From Acinetobacter pittii (GTDB lineage: Bacteria > Pseudomonadota > Gammaproteobacteria > Pseudomonadales > Moraxellaceae): DNA of 64,000 bases. Numbering within the stretch: the first letter of the stretch is position 1; every line of letters begins with the position of its first letter. The notes under the pieces were generated by a model, which was given only the letters and a program-made list of their open reading frames with translations, was not told where the DNA came from and ran no database searches. Shown piece after piece: positions 17,675-27,520 of this stretch. A program made the translations under genes and the position numbers. The stretch lies in NCBI RefSeq assembly GCF_034064985.1, contig NZ_CP139249.1:1736001-1800000 (forward strand), in the 5' to 3' direction.

Positions 17675-19189
17675 ATGGAACAATTAATACATACCATAGT
17701 GGGATATCTATGGAGCGATACGCTAGTTTATTTGGCGCTTGGTGTTGGCATTTATTTTACGTTTATTACTCGAGGCGTTCAATTTCGGTACTTTCGCGAA
17801 ATGTTCCGTGTAATACGTGAGAAAAAAGAAGATAGTTCGGGAATATCGCCAAGACAAGCACTATTTATGGCATTAGCTGGACGTATTGGTGTTGGAAATA
17901 TTGCAGGGGTAGCTTTAGCTGTTGGTATGGGCGGTCCAGGTGCAATTTTCTGGATGATTATAATGGGATTCCTTGCAGGTGCATTAGCTTTCAGTGAATC
18001 TACAGTAGCTCAGTTATATAAGTTTAAAGAGGGCGATCAATATTATGGTGGTGTTCACTATTATATTGATCGTGGATTAAAACTTAAGCCTTTTGCAGCT
18101 ATAGCCGCAGTCGTATTAATTATTTCTTATACGGTTATGATGCCTGGTATTCAAATGAATACTATTGCAACTACCTTTAAATCTACATTCCATATCCCCC
18201 CATATATCTCTGGTATCGTGGTGACTATTGGGATCGGATTAATAATTTGGGGTGGTGTAAAAAGTATTGCTCGTGCAGCTGAAAAAATTGTACCAACCAT
18301 GTCAGGTCTGTATGTTTTGGCTACAGTAGTTTTACTCTGTGCACATTATGATCAGATACCTGAAACATTTGCTTTAATTGTAAAAAGTGCATTTGGTATG
18401 GATGCAGTTTTTGGTGCGATTATTGGTCAAGCTGTAAATTGGGGGGTACGCCGTGCAGTCTTTGCAAGTGCCGCAGGTGCTGGCGAGTCAACATTTGCTT
18501 CTGCTGCTGCGATGACTTCCCATCCTGTTAAACAAGGTCTAATTCAAGCATTCTCTATTTTCTTCGAAACAGCATTAATTTTAACTAGCTCTGGGTTAAT
18601 GATCTTAATTACCGGAATGTATAACGTTACACCTCCTGGTAGTACATCACCATTAGTTGAACATGTACCTGGCGTAGCAGCAGGTGCAGAATGGACTTCT
18701 ATGGCACTACAAACAGTATTTCATGATGCTGGTGCTTGGCTAATTTCTCTAGCAATTCTAGTTTTTGCATTCACAACATTAATGACCTATTACTATATTG
18801 CTGAGTCAGGTATTGCGTACTTTGATCGTCAAAATAAATATCCAATTTTTAAGACAATTGCAAAAATTGCTAGTCTTACTGCATTGTTCTTGGGCAGTAT
18901 TTCAAGTACCGAAACAATGTGGGCACTTGGTGACATCACTTTCGGTAGCATGGCGTATGTCAATCTAATTGCTTTAATTTTGTTAAGTAAACCATTATTG
19001 AAAGTATTAAAAGATTACGACAGACAACGCAAAGCTGGAAAAGATCCGGTGTTTGACCCGAGAGAAGTAGGTATTAAAAATGCGACTTATTGGGAGGAAT
19101 ATGCTGATCAGAAAAAAGCGTCCCTAATAACACCATCTATTGAAAAGTCAGTTTCTGTAAAAAAAAACAGCAGTCGTAAAATAGCTTAA
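17675..19189 (+). CDS. Alanine/glycine:cation symporter family protein, probable hydroxyproline uptake
   Basis: A 504-residue inner-membrane protein of the AGCS family with about ten to eleven hydrophobic segments and the conserved GRIGVGNIAGVALAVGMGGPG loop, here near residues 69-89. The family couples Na+ or H+ entry to uptake of small neutral amino acids. Standing directly after the hydroxyproline operon and behind a copy of its operator, it most likely imports hydroxyproline. The ATG follows AAGGTAACGGAA. It forms a transport pair with the outer-membrane channel gene about 100 bases downstream. Confidence 0.87.
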   Translation: MEQLIHTIVGYLWSDTLVYLALGVGIYFTFITRGVQFRYFREMFRVIREKKEDSSGISPRQALFMALAGRIGVGNIAGVALAVGMGGPGAIFWMIIMGFLAGALAFSESTVAQLYKFKEGDQYYGGVHYYIDRGLKLKPFAAIAAVVLIISYTVMMPGIQMNTIATTFKSTFHIPPYISGIVVTIGIGLIIWGGVKSIARAAEKIVPTMSGLYVLATVVLLCAHYDQIPETFALIVKSAFGMDAVFGAIIGQAVNWGVRRAVFASAAGAGESTFASAAAMTSHPVKQGLIQAFSIFFETALILTSSGLMILITGMYNVTPPGSTSPLVEHVPGVAAGAEWTSMALQTVFHDAGAWLISLAILVFAFTTLMTYYYIAESGIAYFDRQNKYPIFKTIAKIASLTALFLGSISSTETMWALGDITFGSMAYVNLIALILLSKPLLKVLKDYDRQRKAGKDPVFDPREVGIKNATYWEEYADQKKASLITPSIEKSVSVKKNSSRKIA

Positions 19190-19291
19190 ATGTTTCCCCT
19201 ATGTAGAGTTAAATAAGTCTAAGCACCCATCTTTCTTCTTTAAAAAGGAAATTAAAGAAGAGAATAATCTTGATATTAAAGGAAATATGAA

Positions 19292-20461
19292 ATGTTAAAA
19301 TGGAGAATCAATCTTCTTCTTGGCGGAGCTTTATCTACACTTTCACCTCATCTTTTTGCAGACACATTAAAATTTGGGGACGCAAATACTGATTCTGGTG
19401 AGGTCTCAGTTTCCGGTTGGTTACGGGCTAATATTCAGGATAAAGACTATTCTGATAATGAGCACAAACTAAAGTTTGACGCAGCAAAAATAGCTGTTAA
19501 ATACGATGCTAAGAATTTATTCGGAAACTTTGAATATCGTTGTTATCAATTCGATAAATTATGCGATTTTTCATCACTTGTTGATGCTAATTTAGGGTAC
19601 AAGTTTAATGAAAATAATAGAGTTACCTTAGGTGTTCAGGAAGTACCTTTTGGACCTGGGCGTGGCTGGTCTACGAGTTGGTATGGTGGTGTTTTAATTA
19701 ATGCTGGTTTAGAAGATGTACATAATCTGGGGATCAGCTATTCAACAAAACCTTTTACGACTACCAAACTCGATGCAGCATTTTTCGCACGTGATGCGGG
19801 AAATTATACGGGTAATAGTAAAGATTCTTCCCGTTATTCGGCTAATTATGTTGATCCCGATAATGACAGTGACCCATATGTAAAAGAAAAAAATATGTTT
19901 ATTGTACGGGTACAACAAGAAGTTCCTTTATCTGTGTATCCAGATTTAAAGCTAAATGTAGGTTCATCTTACTGGTATTCAGACATTGAAAATAAAGATA
20001 ACTCTGAAACTGGTCACCGAAATGCTTGGGCTCTGTTTAGTAAGATAAATTATAAGAATGCAAATATTACGCTAACCGCAGGCAAAAATAAGGTTTCTAA
20101 TCATGATGTTTTAGGTCGCGATTATTCCGTAATCGGTTCATTTGATAGTTCTTATAACTTAGCTAATGAAGGCAATTTTTATACCGCAGACATCAATTAT
20201 GTTTTTAAGGATGTACTTTACGGTTGGTCTCTAACCCCCTATGCAACATACAGTGCTTTGCGTAAAGACCCTAAAGATTTTAAAACTTCTACCCGAAATA
20301 TTTTTGGTGTTCAGGCAGATAAAGGGCATTTTTCTGTCGCGGCCGAATATATGCTCGGAAAAAATGACCCGTTTATAGGCGGAAATGCAGACTCTTTTGC
20401 CCAAGGTGATGACCAAGGGTGGAGTAGATTATTGAATCTTTTATTCTTCTATAACTTCTAA
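19292..20461 (+). CDS. Outer-membrane porin-like protein
   Basis: 389 residues with a signal peptide (LLLGGALSTLSPHLFA, cleavage near residue 24) and alternating polar and aromatic residues typical of a beta barrel. It ends in LLFFYNF, the terminal aromatic that marks outer-membrane insertion. It resembles carbohydrate- or phosphate-selective porins only in general plan. Placed just after the amino-acid symporter with AAAGGAAA before its ATG, it probably provides the outer-membrane route for the same substrate. I do not recognise a specific subfamily. Confidence 0.78.
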   Translation: MLKWRINLLLGGALSTLSPHLFADTLKFGDANTDSGEVSVSGWLRANIQDKDYSDNEHKLKFDAAKIAVKYDAKNLFGNFEYRCYQFDKLCDFSSLVDANLGYKFNENNRVTLGVQEVPFGPGRGWSTSWYGGVLINAGLEDVHNLGISYSTKPFTTTKLDAAFFARDAGNYTGNSKDSSRYSANYVDPDNDSDPYVKEKNMFIVRVQQEVPLSVYPDLKLNVGSSYWYSDIENKDNSETGHRNAWALFSKINYKNANITLTAGKNKVSNHDVLGRDYSVIGSFDSSYNLANEGNFYTADINYVFKDVLYGWSLTPYATYSALRKDPKDFKTSTRNIFGVQADKGHFSVAAEYMLGKNDPFIGGNADSFAQGDDQGWSRLLNLLFFYNF

Positions 20462-20502
20462 AAAGTTATCTCAAAAGATTTTCATAGAGATTTATAAATT
20501 TG

Positions 20503-23500
20503 ATGGTTAAAGAGATGATTAAACCTATTCAAAAAATACTAATTGCCAACCGTGGTGAAATCGCAATTCGAGTGATGCGTGCTGCTACAGAACTGGGCAT
20601 CCGCACGGTCGCAATTTATGCAGAAGAAGATAAATTTGCCCTGCATCGCTTTAAGTCAGATGAAGCTTATCGGGTAGGCGCTGGCAAAAAGCCAATCGCG
20701 GCCTATCTGGATATTGAAGATATTATCCGTATTGCACTTGAGGCAGGCGTAGATGCCATTCACCCGGGCTATGGTTTCTTGTCTGAAAACCCTGAGTTTG
20801 CCGAGGCCTGTAGCCAAGCGGGAATCCGTTTTATCGGTCCAAAACCGGAAGTAATGCGTCAGTTAGGCAACAAGGTAATGGCACGTAACGTTGCAATGGT
20901 TGCATGTGTGCCTGTTGTTCCTGCCACATCGGCACTACCGGAACGTATTGAAGACTGCCAATTACTAGCGGCTGAAGTGGGGTATCCACTCATGCTTAAA
21001 GCGAGCTGGGGTGGCGGTGGTCGTGGCATGCGTGTGGTTGAAAATGAAAATGAACTCGAAGATGCAATTATCGTTGCACGTCGTGAAGCCAAATCCGCAT
21101 TTGGCAATGACGAAGTCTATCTAGAGAAACTGATTCGCCATGCCCGCCATGTCGAAGTACAGATTTTGGGGGATACCCATGGCAATATCGTACATCTGTT
21201 TGAAAGGGATTGTACGGTACAACGACGTAACCAGAAGGTGGTCGAGCGTGCGCCAGCACCTTATTTGTCAGAAACGCAGCGCAGTAAAATTTGTGACGCT
21301 GCTTTAAGACTGGCCCGTGCGGTAGATTACACCCATGCGGGTACGGTTGAGTTTTTAATGGATGCCGAAACAGAGGACTTTTACTTTATTGAAGTAAACC
21401 CGCGCATTCAGGTTGAACATACGGTTACTGAAGAAATTACTGGCATTGATATTGTTAAGGCACAAATTCGGGTGACTGAGGGAGCTGCGGTCGGAGATGG
21501 CAGTAGTTTTATTCCGCCACAAGAGCAGATCAAATTATTAGGCTATGCACTGCAATGTCGACTCACCACAGAAGACCCTAAAAATGGTTTTATGCCGGAC
21601 TATGGACGTCTCACTGCTTTTCGTAGCGCAACTGGTTTCGGCGTGCGGGTAGACAGTGGTACAGCTTATACTGGTGCAGTCATTACGCCATATTATGATT
21701 CCTTACTCGCTAAAGTCACAGTTCGCGGTGCAAGTGGGGATGAAGCCAATGCCCGTATGCTGCGAGCGTTACAGGAGTTTCGTATCCGCGGTGTCTCAAA
21801 TAATCTGGCATTTCTAGAAAATGTGGTGACTCATCCTTTATTTACACAAGGCACCTGTACCACCCGATTTATTGATAGCACACCAGAACTATTTAACCTT
21901 AAACCTAAGCAGGACCGTGCGACTAAGTTACTGGAGTTTTTAGGTGACATTACCGTTAATGGACAACCCGAACTCAAAGGGCGTTCACTTCCCGAAACTG
22001 TACCAGCTCCAGCACAGTTACCGACATTTAACTTAAACCAGCATCTTCCGAGTGGAACCCGAGACCAGTTTAAATTACTGGGTGCAAAGGGTTTCTCAAA
22101 CTGGATGCTAGATCAAAAGCGGGTATTGGTCACTGATACCACCATGCGTGATGCCCATCAGTCCTTATTTGCAACACGAATGCGTACCGCAGATATGTTG
22201 GCGATTGCACCTTATTATTCTCATATGGCCAGTGAGCTGTTTTCACTGGAATGTTGGGGCGGGGCAACCTTTGATGTGTCGATGCGCTTTTTAAAAGAAG
22301 ACCCATGGGAGCGTCTGGCTCAACTTCGCCAAGCTGTGCCAAACATTCTATTCCAAATGCTGCTTCGCTCATCTAATGCTGTAGGGTATACCAACTATCC
22401 AGATAATGTCGTCCGTCACTTTATTACGCAGGCCGCACAAGGTGGGATTGATCTATTCCGTGTATTTGACTCACTCAATGCAGTCGATAACATGCGGGTT
22501 GCCATTGATGCAGTTCGAGAGTCAGGCATGCTGTGTGAAACAGCAATTTGCTATACCAGTGATATCTTTGACAACAACCGCAGATATAACCTTAACTACT
22601 ATGTCGATATGGCAAAGCAACTGCAAAAAGCAGGGGCGAACATCCTTGCCATTAAGGATATGGCCGGTATTTGTAAACCCGCCGCAGCACGTGAGCTGAT
22701 CAAGGCATTGAAAGAAGAAACCGGATTGCCGATTCATTTTCACACCCATGATACCAGTGGTATTGCCGCGGCCAGCATTTTGTCTGCCATCGATGCTGGC
22801 GTTGATGCAGTCGATACCGCCATGGATGCCATGAGTGGACTCACTTCACAACCTAGCATGGGCTCGGTGGTTGCAGCTTTACAAAATACCGATCGTGATA
22901 CAGGACTCAACCCTAATAACCTGCAACAGCTTTCAACTTACTGGGAAGGTGTACGCCATATTTATGCACCGTTTGAAGCGGATATGCGCGCGGGTACGGC
23001 CGATGTCTATCACCATGAAATGCCGGGTGGACAATATACCAATTTACGTGAACAGGCTCGTTCCCTTGGCATTGAAGAACGTTGGTCAGAAGTTTCCGAT
23101 GCCTATGCACAAGTCAACTTATTGTTTGGTGACATTGTGAAAGTTACCCCAACCTCTAAAGTGGTGGGTGATATGGCTTTATATATGGTGTCGAATCACC
23201 TGAATTCAGAAGATATTGAAAACCCGAAACTTGAGATTGATTTCCCTGAATCGGTGGTTTCACTGTTTAAAGGTGAGCTAGGTACACCGGCACATGGTTT
23301 TCCAAAAGAGTTACAGCACAAAGTATTAAAAGGAGCAACGCCTTTAAGTGATCGTCCTGGAGCAGTGATGCCGTCAGTCGACTTGAACGGTGAAAAAGCA
23401 ATGCTTGAAAATATGTTTGGTAAACAACTGACCGAACAGGAACTGGCGTCATATCTTATGTATCCAAAAGTCTTTAACGACTTTATGAAGCACAAACTGA

Positions 23501-23955
23501 AGTATGGCACGGTATCAAGTATTCCATCTTCAGCCTTCTTTTATGGTTTAAAAGAGCAAAGTCCAGTTGAAATCGAACTTGAACGCGGCAAGACACTGGA
23601 AATAAAACTGCTGGGCCGTTCAGAAGCCAAAGATGGTGTGATTGATCTGTTTGTAGAGCTGAATGGTCAGTTGCGTCTGGTCCAGATTAAACAGGCAAGC
23701 CAAAAAGAAGTAACGGCTCATCCGAAGGCTGACCCGACAAATCCGAAACATATCGGTGCTTCAATGCCAGGGATGATTAGTACAGTACCTGTGAAATTGG
23801 GTCAGTCGGTCAAGAAGGGTGAAACCTTATTTACCATTGAAGCGATGAAGATGGAGCTTGCCATTAAAGCTGATCAGGACTGTGTGGTTCAGGAAGTTTT
23901 AATGAGTGCGGGTAAGCAAGTTAGAAATATGGATTTGGTTTTAACATTAAGTTAG
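20503..23955 (+). CDS. pyc: Pyruvate carboxylase, single-chain
   Basis: About 1150 residues with the full domain order. Biotin carboxylase comes first (ILIANRGEIAIRVMRAATEL near the N-terminus, HPGYGFLSEN, EVNPRIQVEHTVTE), then the metal-dependent carboxyltransferase (TDTTMRDAHQSLFATRMRT, HFHTHDTSG), then a C-terminal biotinyl domain with the biotin Lys in EAMKMELAI. It makes oxaloacetate from pyruvate and bicarbonate using ATP. Translation may start at this ATG or at the one 12 bases on, which is preceded by AAAGAG. G+C looks higher than in flanking genes. It follows the porin by under 50 bases, but a metabolic link is only a guess. Confidence 0.92.
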   Translation: MVKEMIKPIQKILIANRGEIAIRVMRAATELGIRTVAIYAEEDKFALHRFKSDEAYRVGAGKKPIAAYLDIEDIIRIALEAGVDAIHPGYGFLSENPEFAEACSQAGIRFIGPKPEVMRQLGNKVMARNVAMVACVPVVPATSALPERIEDCQLLAAEVGYPLMLKASWGGGGRGMRVVENENELEDAIIVARREAKSAFGNDEVYLEKLIRHARHVEVQILGDTHGNIVHLFERDCTVQRRNQKVVERAPAPYLSETQRSKICDAALRLARAVDYTHAGTVEFLMDAETEDFYFIEVNPRIQVEHTVTEEITGIDIVKAQIRVTEGAAVGDGSSFIPPQEQIKLLGYALQCRLTTEDPKNGFMPDYGRLTAFRSATGFGVRVDSGTAYTGAVITPYYDSLLAKVTVRGASGDEANARMLRALQEFRIRGVSNNLAFLENVVTHPLFTQGTCTTRFIDSTPELFNLKPKQDRATKLLEFLGDITVNGQPELKGRSLPETVPAPAQLPTFNLNQHLPSGTRDQFKLLGAKGFSNWMLDQKRVLVTDTTMRDAHQSLFATRMRTADMLAIAPYYSHMASELFSLECWGGATFDVSMRFLKEDPWERLAQLRQAVPNILFQMLLRSSNAVGYTNYPDNVVRHFITQAAQGGIDLFRVFDSLNAVDNMRVAIDAVRESGMLCETAICYTSDIFDNNRRYNLNYYVDMAKQLQKAGANILAIKDMAGICKPAAARELIKALKEETGLPIHFHTHDTSGIAAASILSAIDAGVDAVDTAMDAMSGLTSQPSMGSVVAALQNTDRDTGLNPNNLQQLSTYWEGVRHIYAPFEADMRAGTADVYHHEMPGGQYTNLREQARSLGIEERWSEVSDAYAQVNLLFGDIVKVTPTSKVVGDMALYMVSNHLNSEDIENPKLEIDFPESVVSLFKGELGTPAHGFPKELQHKVLKGATPLSDRPGAVMPSVDLNGEKAMLENMFGKQLTEQELASYLMYPKVFNDFMKHKLKYGTVSSIPSSAFFYGLKEQSPVEIELERGKTLEIKLLGRSEAKDGVIDLFVELNGQLRLVQIKQASQKEVTAHPKADPTNPKHIGASMPGMISTVPVKLGQSVKKGETLFTIEAMKMELAIKADQDCVVQEVLMSAGKQVRNMDLVLTLS

Positions 23956-23979
23956 AAATCGAAAATATATTTTTATTTC

Positions 23980-24023
23980 AATATATTAAGAAGCTCTAAC
24001 AACAGGCTTCTTAATATATTTTC
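23980..24023. terminator. Bidirectional terminator between convergent genes
   Basis: AATATATTAAGAAGC and GCTTCTTAATATATT form a perfect 15-bp stem around an 11-base loop between the pyruvate carboxylase and the acetoacetate-decarboxylase-like gene. Confidence 0.88.
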
Positions 24024-24051
24024 AAAAATAGTGATATTTTTAACAATAAAT

Positions 24052-24948
24052 TTATAGCGGAGTAGGCAAATTAAGTACTACCTGAGCATCTTGGATAACA
24101 TCTAAGCGGAGAATTTTTGAAGCGCCAAGTTCATTTAGCAGCTTTGTCAAAGGGCCTTCATTTTTCACAAGTTGTAATTTCTTTGGAAAAAGCTTTTGCG
24201 CAAAAGAAAGAACGTTTGATTGAACGTCTGTTTGATGCCATTTGCCATCGACTACATGTAGCATGGTTGCTTTATTAATATGTGTTTCAGAATCGATATG
24301 TTTTAAAGTAGGAACAGCAGTTTTTAAACTTAAATCTAGTTTTCCATTAAGATCAAAAATATTGGCTTGAACTTCTTTTGAATTAATGTCGACGTCAATT
24401 TTAGTTAACCATTTTGGTAGCTGGTAACCATATATACCCCGTACTCGGGCGATTTCAGTATCGACAGGTAAAGCTAAAACATGTGCATGAAAATGACGTT
24501 GACGCATCGATTTCATTAACTCTGCAATATGTGGCCCACGAGCCTTGGGTTTGCGTACAACAATCGCAATCGACACTTCGTTATAGGGATCATTGTCACA
24601 AACCGAATAAGAGAAAAAAGTGACGGCGACTAACCCATAACCCGGAAATGGTTGTAAGGGCGTTAAAGCATCAGGAAGTTTTGCCTTAATATATTTAATG
24701 GGAGCAAGCATTAATAGCTGAACATTTGCACTATGATAATAAAAGTTCGGCGCCCAAACAGGACCAACACGTGACTCTACAATTTTTTTAGGAATATGAC
24801 GGAAAAAATCGATGTTGCCAGCAGCTGGATCTTGGGCAATTTCATCTAGATCTGGATGCATTCTAAAACGGTCATAGTAACCACCTTTAGGTACTTTGAC
24901 TTTTTGTTGCCCAAATTCAACCTCAGTAAATTGTTGTTTTATATTCAT
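24052..24948 (-). CDS. Acetoacetate decarboxylase family protein
   Basis: About 298 residues from the ATG at 24948. This start has AAAGG 8 bases upstream; an in-frame ATG 18 bases earlier has none. The body matches the acetoacetate decarboxylase (ADC) fold, for example VPKGGYYDRFRMHP, FPGYGLVAVTFFSY and RGIYGYQLPKWLTK. Characterised members use a Schiff-base Lys to decarboxylate acetoacetate, but many family members have other roles. Its promoter, on the minus strand at 25028-25058, carries the MerR-type dyad with a 19-bp spacer, so it belongs to the local MerR regulon. Confidence 0.82.
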   Translation of the reverse strand: MNIKQQFTEVEFGQQKVKVPKGGYYDRFRMHPDLDEIAQDPAAGNIDFFRHIPKKIVESRVGPVWAPNFYYHSANVQLLMLAPIKYIKAKLPDALTPLQPFPGYGLVAVTFFSYSVCDNDPYNEVSIAIVVRKPKARGPHIAELMKSMRQRHFHAHVLALPVDTEIARVRGIYGYQLPKWLTKIDVDINSKEVQANIFDLNGKLDLSLKTAVPTLKHIDSETHINKATMLHVVDGKWHQTDVQSNVLSFAQKLFPKKLQLVKNEGPLTKLLNELGASKILRLDVIQDAQVVLNLPTPL

Positions 24949-25027
24949 GAGTGTTACCTTTAACATTAACTGACCAAGTAGCTACGGTTGCCTTATAAAG
25001 ACGTGTTAATTTATAGCCAATGTCGGC

Positions 25028-25058
25028 ACTATAAGGTTAAAGTTCACTTTAAAGTCAA
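25028..25058 (-). promoter_or_regulatory. MerR-type promoter for the ADC-family gene
   Basis: Read on the minus strand: -35 TTGACT, then a 19-base spacer containing TTAAAG-TGAA-CTTTAA, then -10 TATAGT. The overlong 19-base spacer with a dyad inside it is the hallmark of promoters remodelled by MerR activators. It stands back to back with the promoter at 25190. Confidence 0.8.
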
Positions 25059-25189
25059 GACTTTAATTTCTAGCTGTAAAGTCTTTGACATTTAAAAAAA
25101 ATAAAATAAAAAACAATTAAAGATTAAAAAGATACAGAGTACAGTAGAGTCTTCATATAAATTTTATTTTAACAATAAGATTGAGACTA

Positions 25190-25220
25190 TTGACCTTAAA
25201 GCTAACTTTAATCTTACGAT
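25190..25220 (+). promoter_or_regulatory. MerR-type promoter for the alpha/beta hydrolase gene
   Basis: -35 TTGACC, a 19-base spacer containing TTAAAG-CTAA-CTTTAA, then -10 TACGAT. It has the same spacing and dyad as three other promoters in this 5-kb block. Its poor -10 suggests low basal activity. Confidence 0.8.
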
Positions 25221-25276
25221 AAACATTCATACCTTTATAACGAATCTAGAAGCAGATTTTCAGCAGGAGTACAAAG

Positions 25277-26107
25277 ATGGGATATGTAACCACAAAAGAT
25301 GGCATAGACATTTTCTATAAAGACTGGGGGCCACGCGATGCCCAAGTTTTATTTTTTCATCACGGTTGGCCTTTGAGTTCAGATGATTGGGATACACAAT
25401 TACTTTTCTTTTTAGGACAAGGCTACCGTGTGGTGGCTCATGACAGACGCGGCCATGGGCGTTCAAGTCAGGTGTGGGATGGTCACGATATGGACCATTA
25501 TGCAGATGATGTTGCAGAAGTGGTTAAACATCTCGATATTAAAAATGCTATTCATATTGGACACTCAACTGGTGGTGGCGAGGTAGTCCGCTATATTGCA
25601 CGTCATGGTCAGGAAAACGTTGCAAAAGCTGTACTTGTCAGTGCAGTACCCCCACTAATGGTTCAAACTGAAAATAATCCTGAAGGTTTACCAAAAGAAG
25701 TTTTTGATGACCTTCAAAATCAAGTACTCACAAACCGTGCGCAATTTTTCCGAGACCTTCCATCTGGCCCATTCTATGGTTTTAACCGACCAGATGCGAA
25801 ACCATCGGAAGGTATCATTTCGAACTGGTGGCGTCAGGGCATGACGGGCAGTGCAAAAGCGCATTACGATGGCATTGTGGCATTCTCACAAACTGACTTT
25901 ACAGAAGATTTAAAGAAAATCACCATTCCTGTTTTGGTGTTACATGGTGATGACGACCAGATCGTGCCTTATAAAACGTCTGGCGTAAAATCTGCTGAAT
26001 TACTTCAAAATAGCCAACTCAAAATCTATCCGGGTTTTTCTCACGGCATGTTAACTGTAAACCATGAAGTGATTAATGCTGATTTATTGGCCTTTATTCG
26101 TGAATAA
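25277..26107 (+). CDS. Alpha/beta hydrolase (non-haem haloperoxidase/arylesterase type)
   Basis: A 276-residue alpha/beta-fold hydrolase with a complete triad in view: nucleophile Ser in IGHSTGGGEVVRY, Asp in LHGDDDQIVPY and His in FSHGMLTVN, plus the oxyanion segment FFHHGWPLSS. The group includes cofactor-free haloperoxidases that act mainly as esterases or perhydrolases. AGGAG lies 7 bases before the ATG. It is driven by a MerR-type promoter and followed by its own strong terminator, so it is a single-gene unit of the regulon. A role in breaking down a toxic ester or lactone is inference. Confidence 0.87.
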   Translation: MGYVTTKDGIDIFYKDWGPRDAQVLFFHHGWPLSSDDWDTQLLFFLGQGYRVVAHDRRGHGRSSQVWDGHDMDHYADDVAEVVKHLDIKNAIHIGHSTGGGEVVRYIARHGQENVAKAVLVSAVPPLMVQTENNPEGLPKEVFDDLQNQVLTNRAQFFRDLPSGPFYGFNRPDAKPSEGIISNWWRQGMTGSAKAHYDGIVAFSQTDFTEDLKKITIPVLVLHGDDDQIVPYKTSGVKSAELLQNSQLKIYPGFSHGMLTVNHEVINADLLAFIRE

Positions 26108-26127
26108 TTAAAAACATTTAAACTTTA

Positions 26128-26156
26128 AAAAAAGAGGCGTTAAGAGCCTCTTTTTT
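26128..26156 (+). terminator. Rho-independent terminator after the hydrolase gene
   Basis: AAAAAAGAGGC and GCCTCTTTTTT form a perfect 11-bp stem with a 7-base loop, ending in a T run. Confidence 0.9.
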
Positions 26157-26208
26157 ACTTACAAATTACTGAAACTGAAAGTAATAAATATAGAAATAAT
26201 AAAAGGTA

Positions 26209-26239
26209 TTGACATTAAAGTTAGCTTTAATCTTAAAGT
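26209..26239 (+). promoter_or_regulatory. MerR-type promoter for the OYE operon
   Basis: -35 TTGACA, a 19-base spacer containing TTAAAG-TTAG-CTTTAA, then -10 TAAAGT. The dyad is identical in both arms to those at 25190 and 25028. Confidence 0.82.
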
Positions 26240-26266
26240 AAAGCCATACTGAATGAGGTCATTCCA

Positions 26267-27505
26267 ATGAAAGTGTTCGAAAAATTAGTATTCCCAAATG
26301 GCTCATATGTTCCTAACCGTATTGCTAAAGCAGCCATGGAAGAAAATATGGCTGATTTAAACCATGCACCATCAGAAGAATTAATGCGTTTATATCAGGC
26401 TTGGGCAAATGGTGGCGTAGGTCTAATCATTACCGGAAATGTAATGGTAGATCGCCGAGCAATGACTGGACCGGGCGGTGTCGTGCTTGAAGATGAAAAG
26501 CATCTGGATACTTTTAAAAAATGGGCACAAATTGGGCGCTCAAAAGGCGCTCAGATGTGGCTTCAAATTAACCATCCAGGTCGCCAGATGCAAGCCAATC
26601 TTGGTCAGCAGACGTGGGCACCATCAGCTATTTCACTTGATCTTGGCAAAATGTCAAATCGCTTCAACACGCCAATTGAAATGACTGAATCTATGATTGC
26701 AGAGGTGATTCAGCGTTTTGCAAATACGGCGCGTTTAGGTGAAAAAGCAGGATTTACTGGTGTAGAGATTCATGCAGCACATGGTTATTTATTAAGTCAG
26801 TTCCTTTCTCCACTGAGTAATAAACGCCAAGATCAATGGGGTGGTTCTTTAGAAAATCGCGCTCGTATTTTAATTGAGATTGTAGAAGCTGTTCGTAAAG
26901 TAGTTTCGCCTCAGTTTACTGTTGCAGTGAAACTAAATTCAGCCGATTTCCAACGTGGTGGGTTTAGCGCTGAAGATGCTCAACAAGTGGTTAAAATGCT
27001 AAATGAGCATGCAGTCGATTTGGTTGAACTTTCAGGTGGTAGCTATGAAGCGCCAGCCATGCAAGGTCAAGCACGTGATGGCCGAACACTCGCTCGAGAA
27101 GCTTACTTTTTAGAGTTTGCACAAGAAATTCGTAAAGTTGCCAAAATGCCTGTTATGGTCACAGGTGGCATACGCCGTAAACAAGTGGCAGAGCAAGTGG
27201 TTGAAAGTGGTGTTGATATGGTCGGTATCGCCACAGCTTTAGCGATTGAACCTAATTTGCCAAAAGCTTGGAAACAAGGCAAAAATGTTTCACCTGAACT
27301 CAAGCCAATTACGTGGGAAAATAAAACATTCGCTTCTCTTGCCAATATGGCAGTGGTGAAATTCCAGTTACGTAATTTAAGCGCTGGTAAAAAAACAAAA
27401 CCAAATGTTTCACCAGCTTGGGCTTTAATTTTGCAACAATCAGCGATGTCATGCCGTACCCGCCAATACAAAAAAGGCATGCGTGACTATTCATTTGCTT
27501 CTTAA
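26267..27505 (+). CDS. NADH:flavin oxidoreductase, Old Yellow Enzyme family
   Basis: A 412-residue FMN enzyme with a TIM barrel. Visible are PNRIAKAAMEE near the N-terminus, INHPGRQ, the paired His in EIHAAHGYLLSQFLSP, LNKRQDQWGGSLENR-type wording (here SNKRQDQWGGS) and the FMN phosphate region MPVMVTGGI. Old Yellow Enzymes reduce activated C=C bonds of enones, quinones and nitro compounds, a common defence against reactive electrophiles. GAGG lies 9 bases before the ATG. It forms an operon with the saccharopine-dehydrogenase-like gene under a MerR-type promoter. Confidence 0.88.
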   Translation: MKVFEKLVFPNGSYVPNRIAKAAMEENMADLNHAPSEELMRLYQAWANGGVGLIITGNVMVDRRAMTGPGGVVLEDEKHLDTFKKWAQIGRSKGAQMWLQINHPGRQMQANLGQQTWAPSAISLDLGKMSNRFNTPIEMTESMIAEVIQRFANTARLGEKAGFTGVEIHAAHGYLLSQFLSPLSNKRQDQWGGSLENRARILIEIVEAVRKVVSPQFTVAVKLNSADFQRGGFSAEDAQQVVKMLNEHAVDLVELSGGSYEAPAMQGQARDGRTLAREAYFLEFAQEIRKVAKMPVMVTGGIRRKQVAEQVVESGVDMVGIATALAIEPNLPKAWKQGKNVSPELKPITWENKTFASLANMAVVKFQLRNLSAGKKTKPNVSPAWALILQQSAMSCRTRQYKKGMRDYSFAS

Positions 27506-27520
27506 TAAGTGAGTTGTGTT

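Noticed and set aside
22406..23140. Several plus- and minus-strand frames of 65-101 codons inside the pyruvate carboxylase gene
   Set aside because: They lie fully within a strong 1150-residue coding frame, lack ribosome-binding sites and have no recognisable domains; they are out-of-frame shadows.
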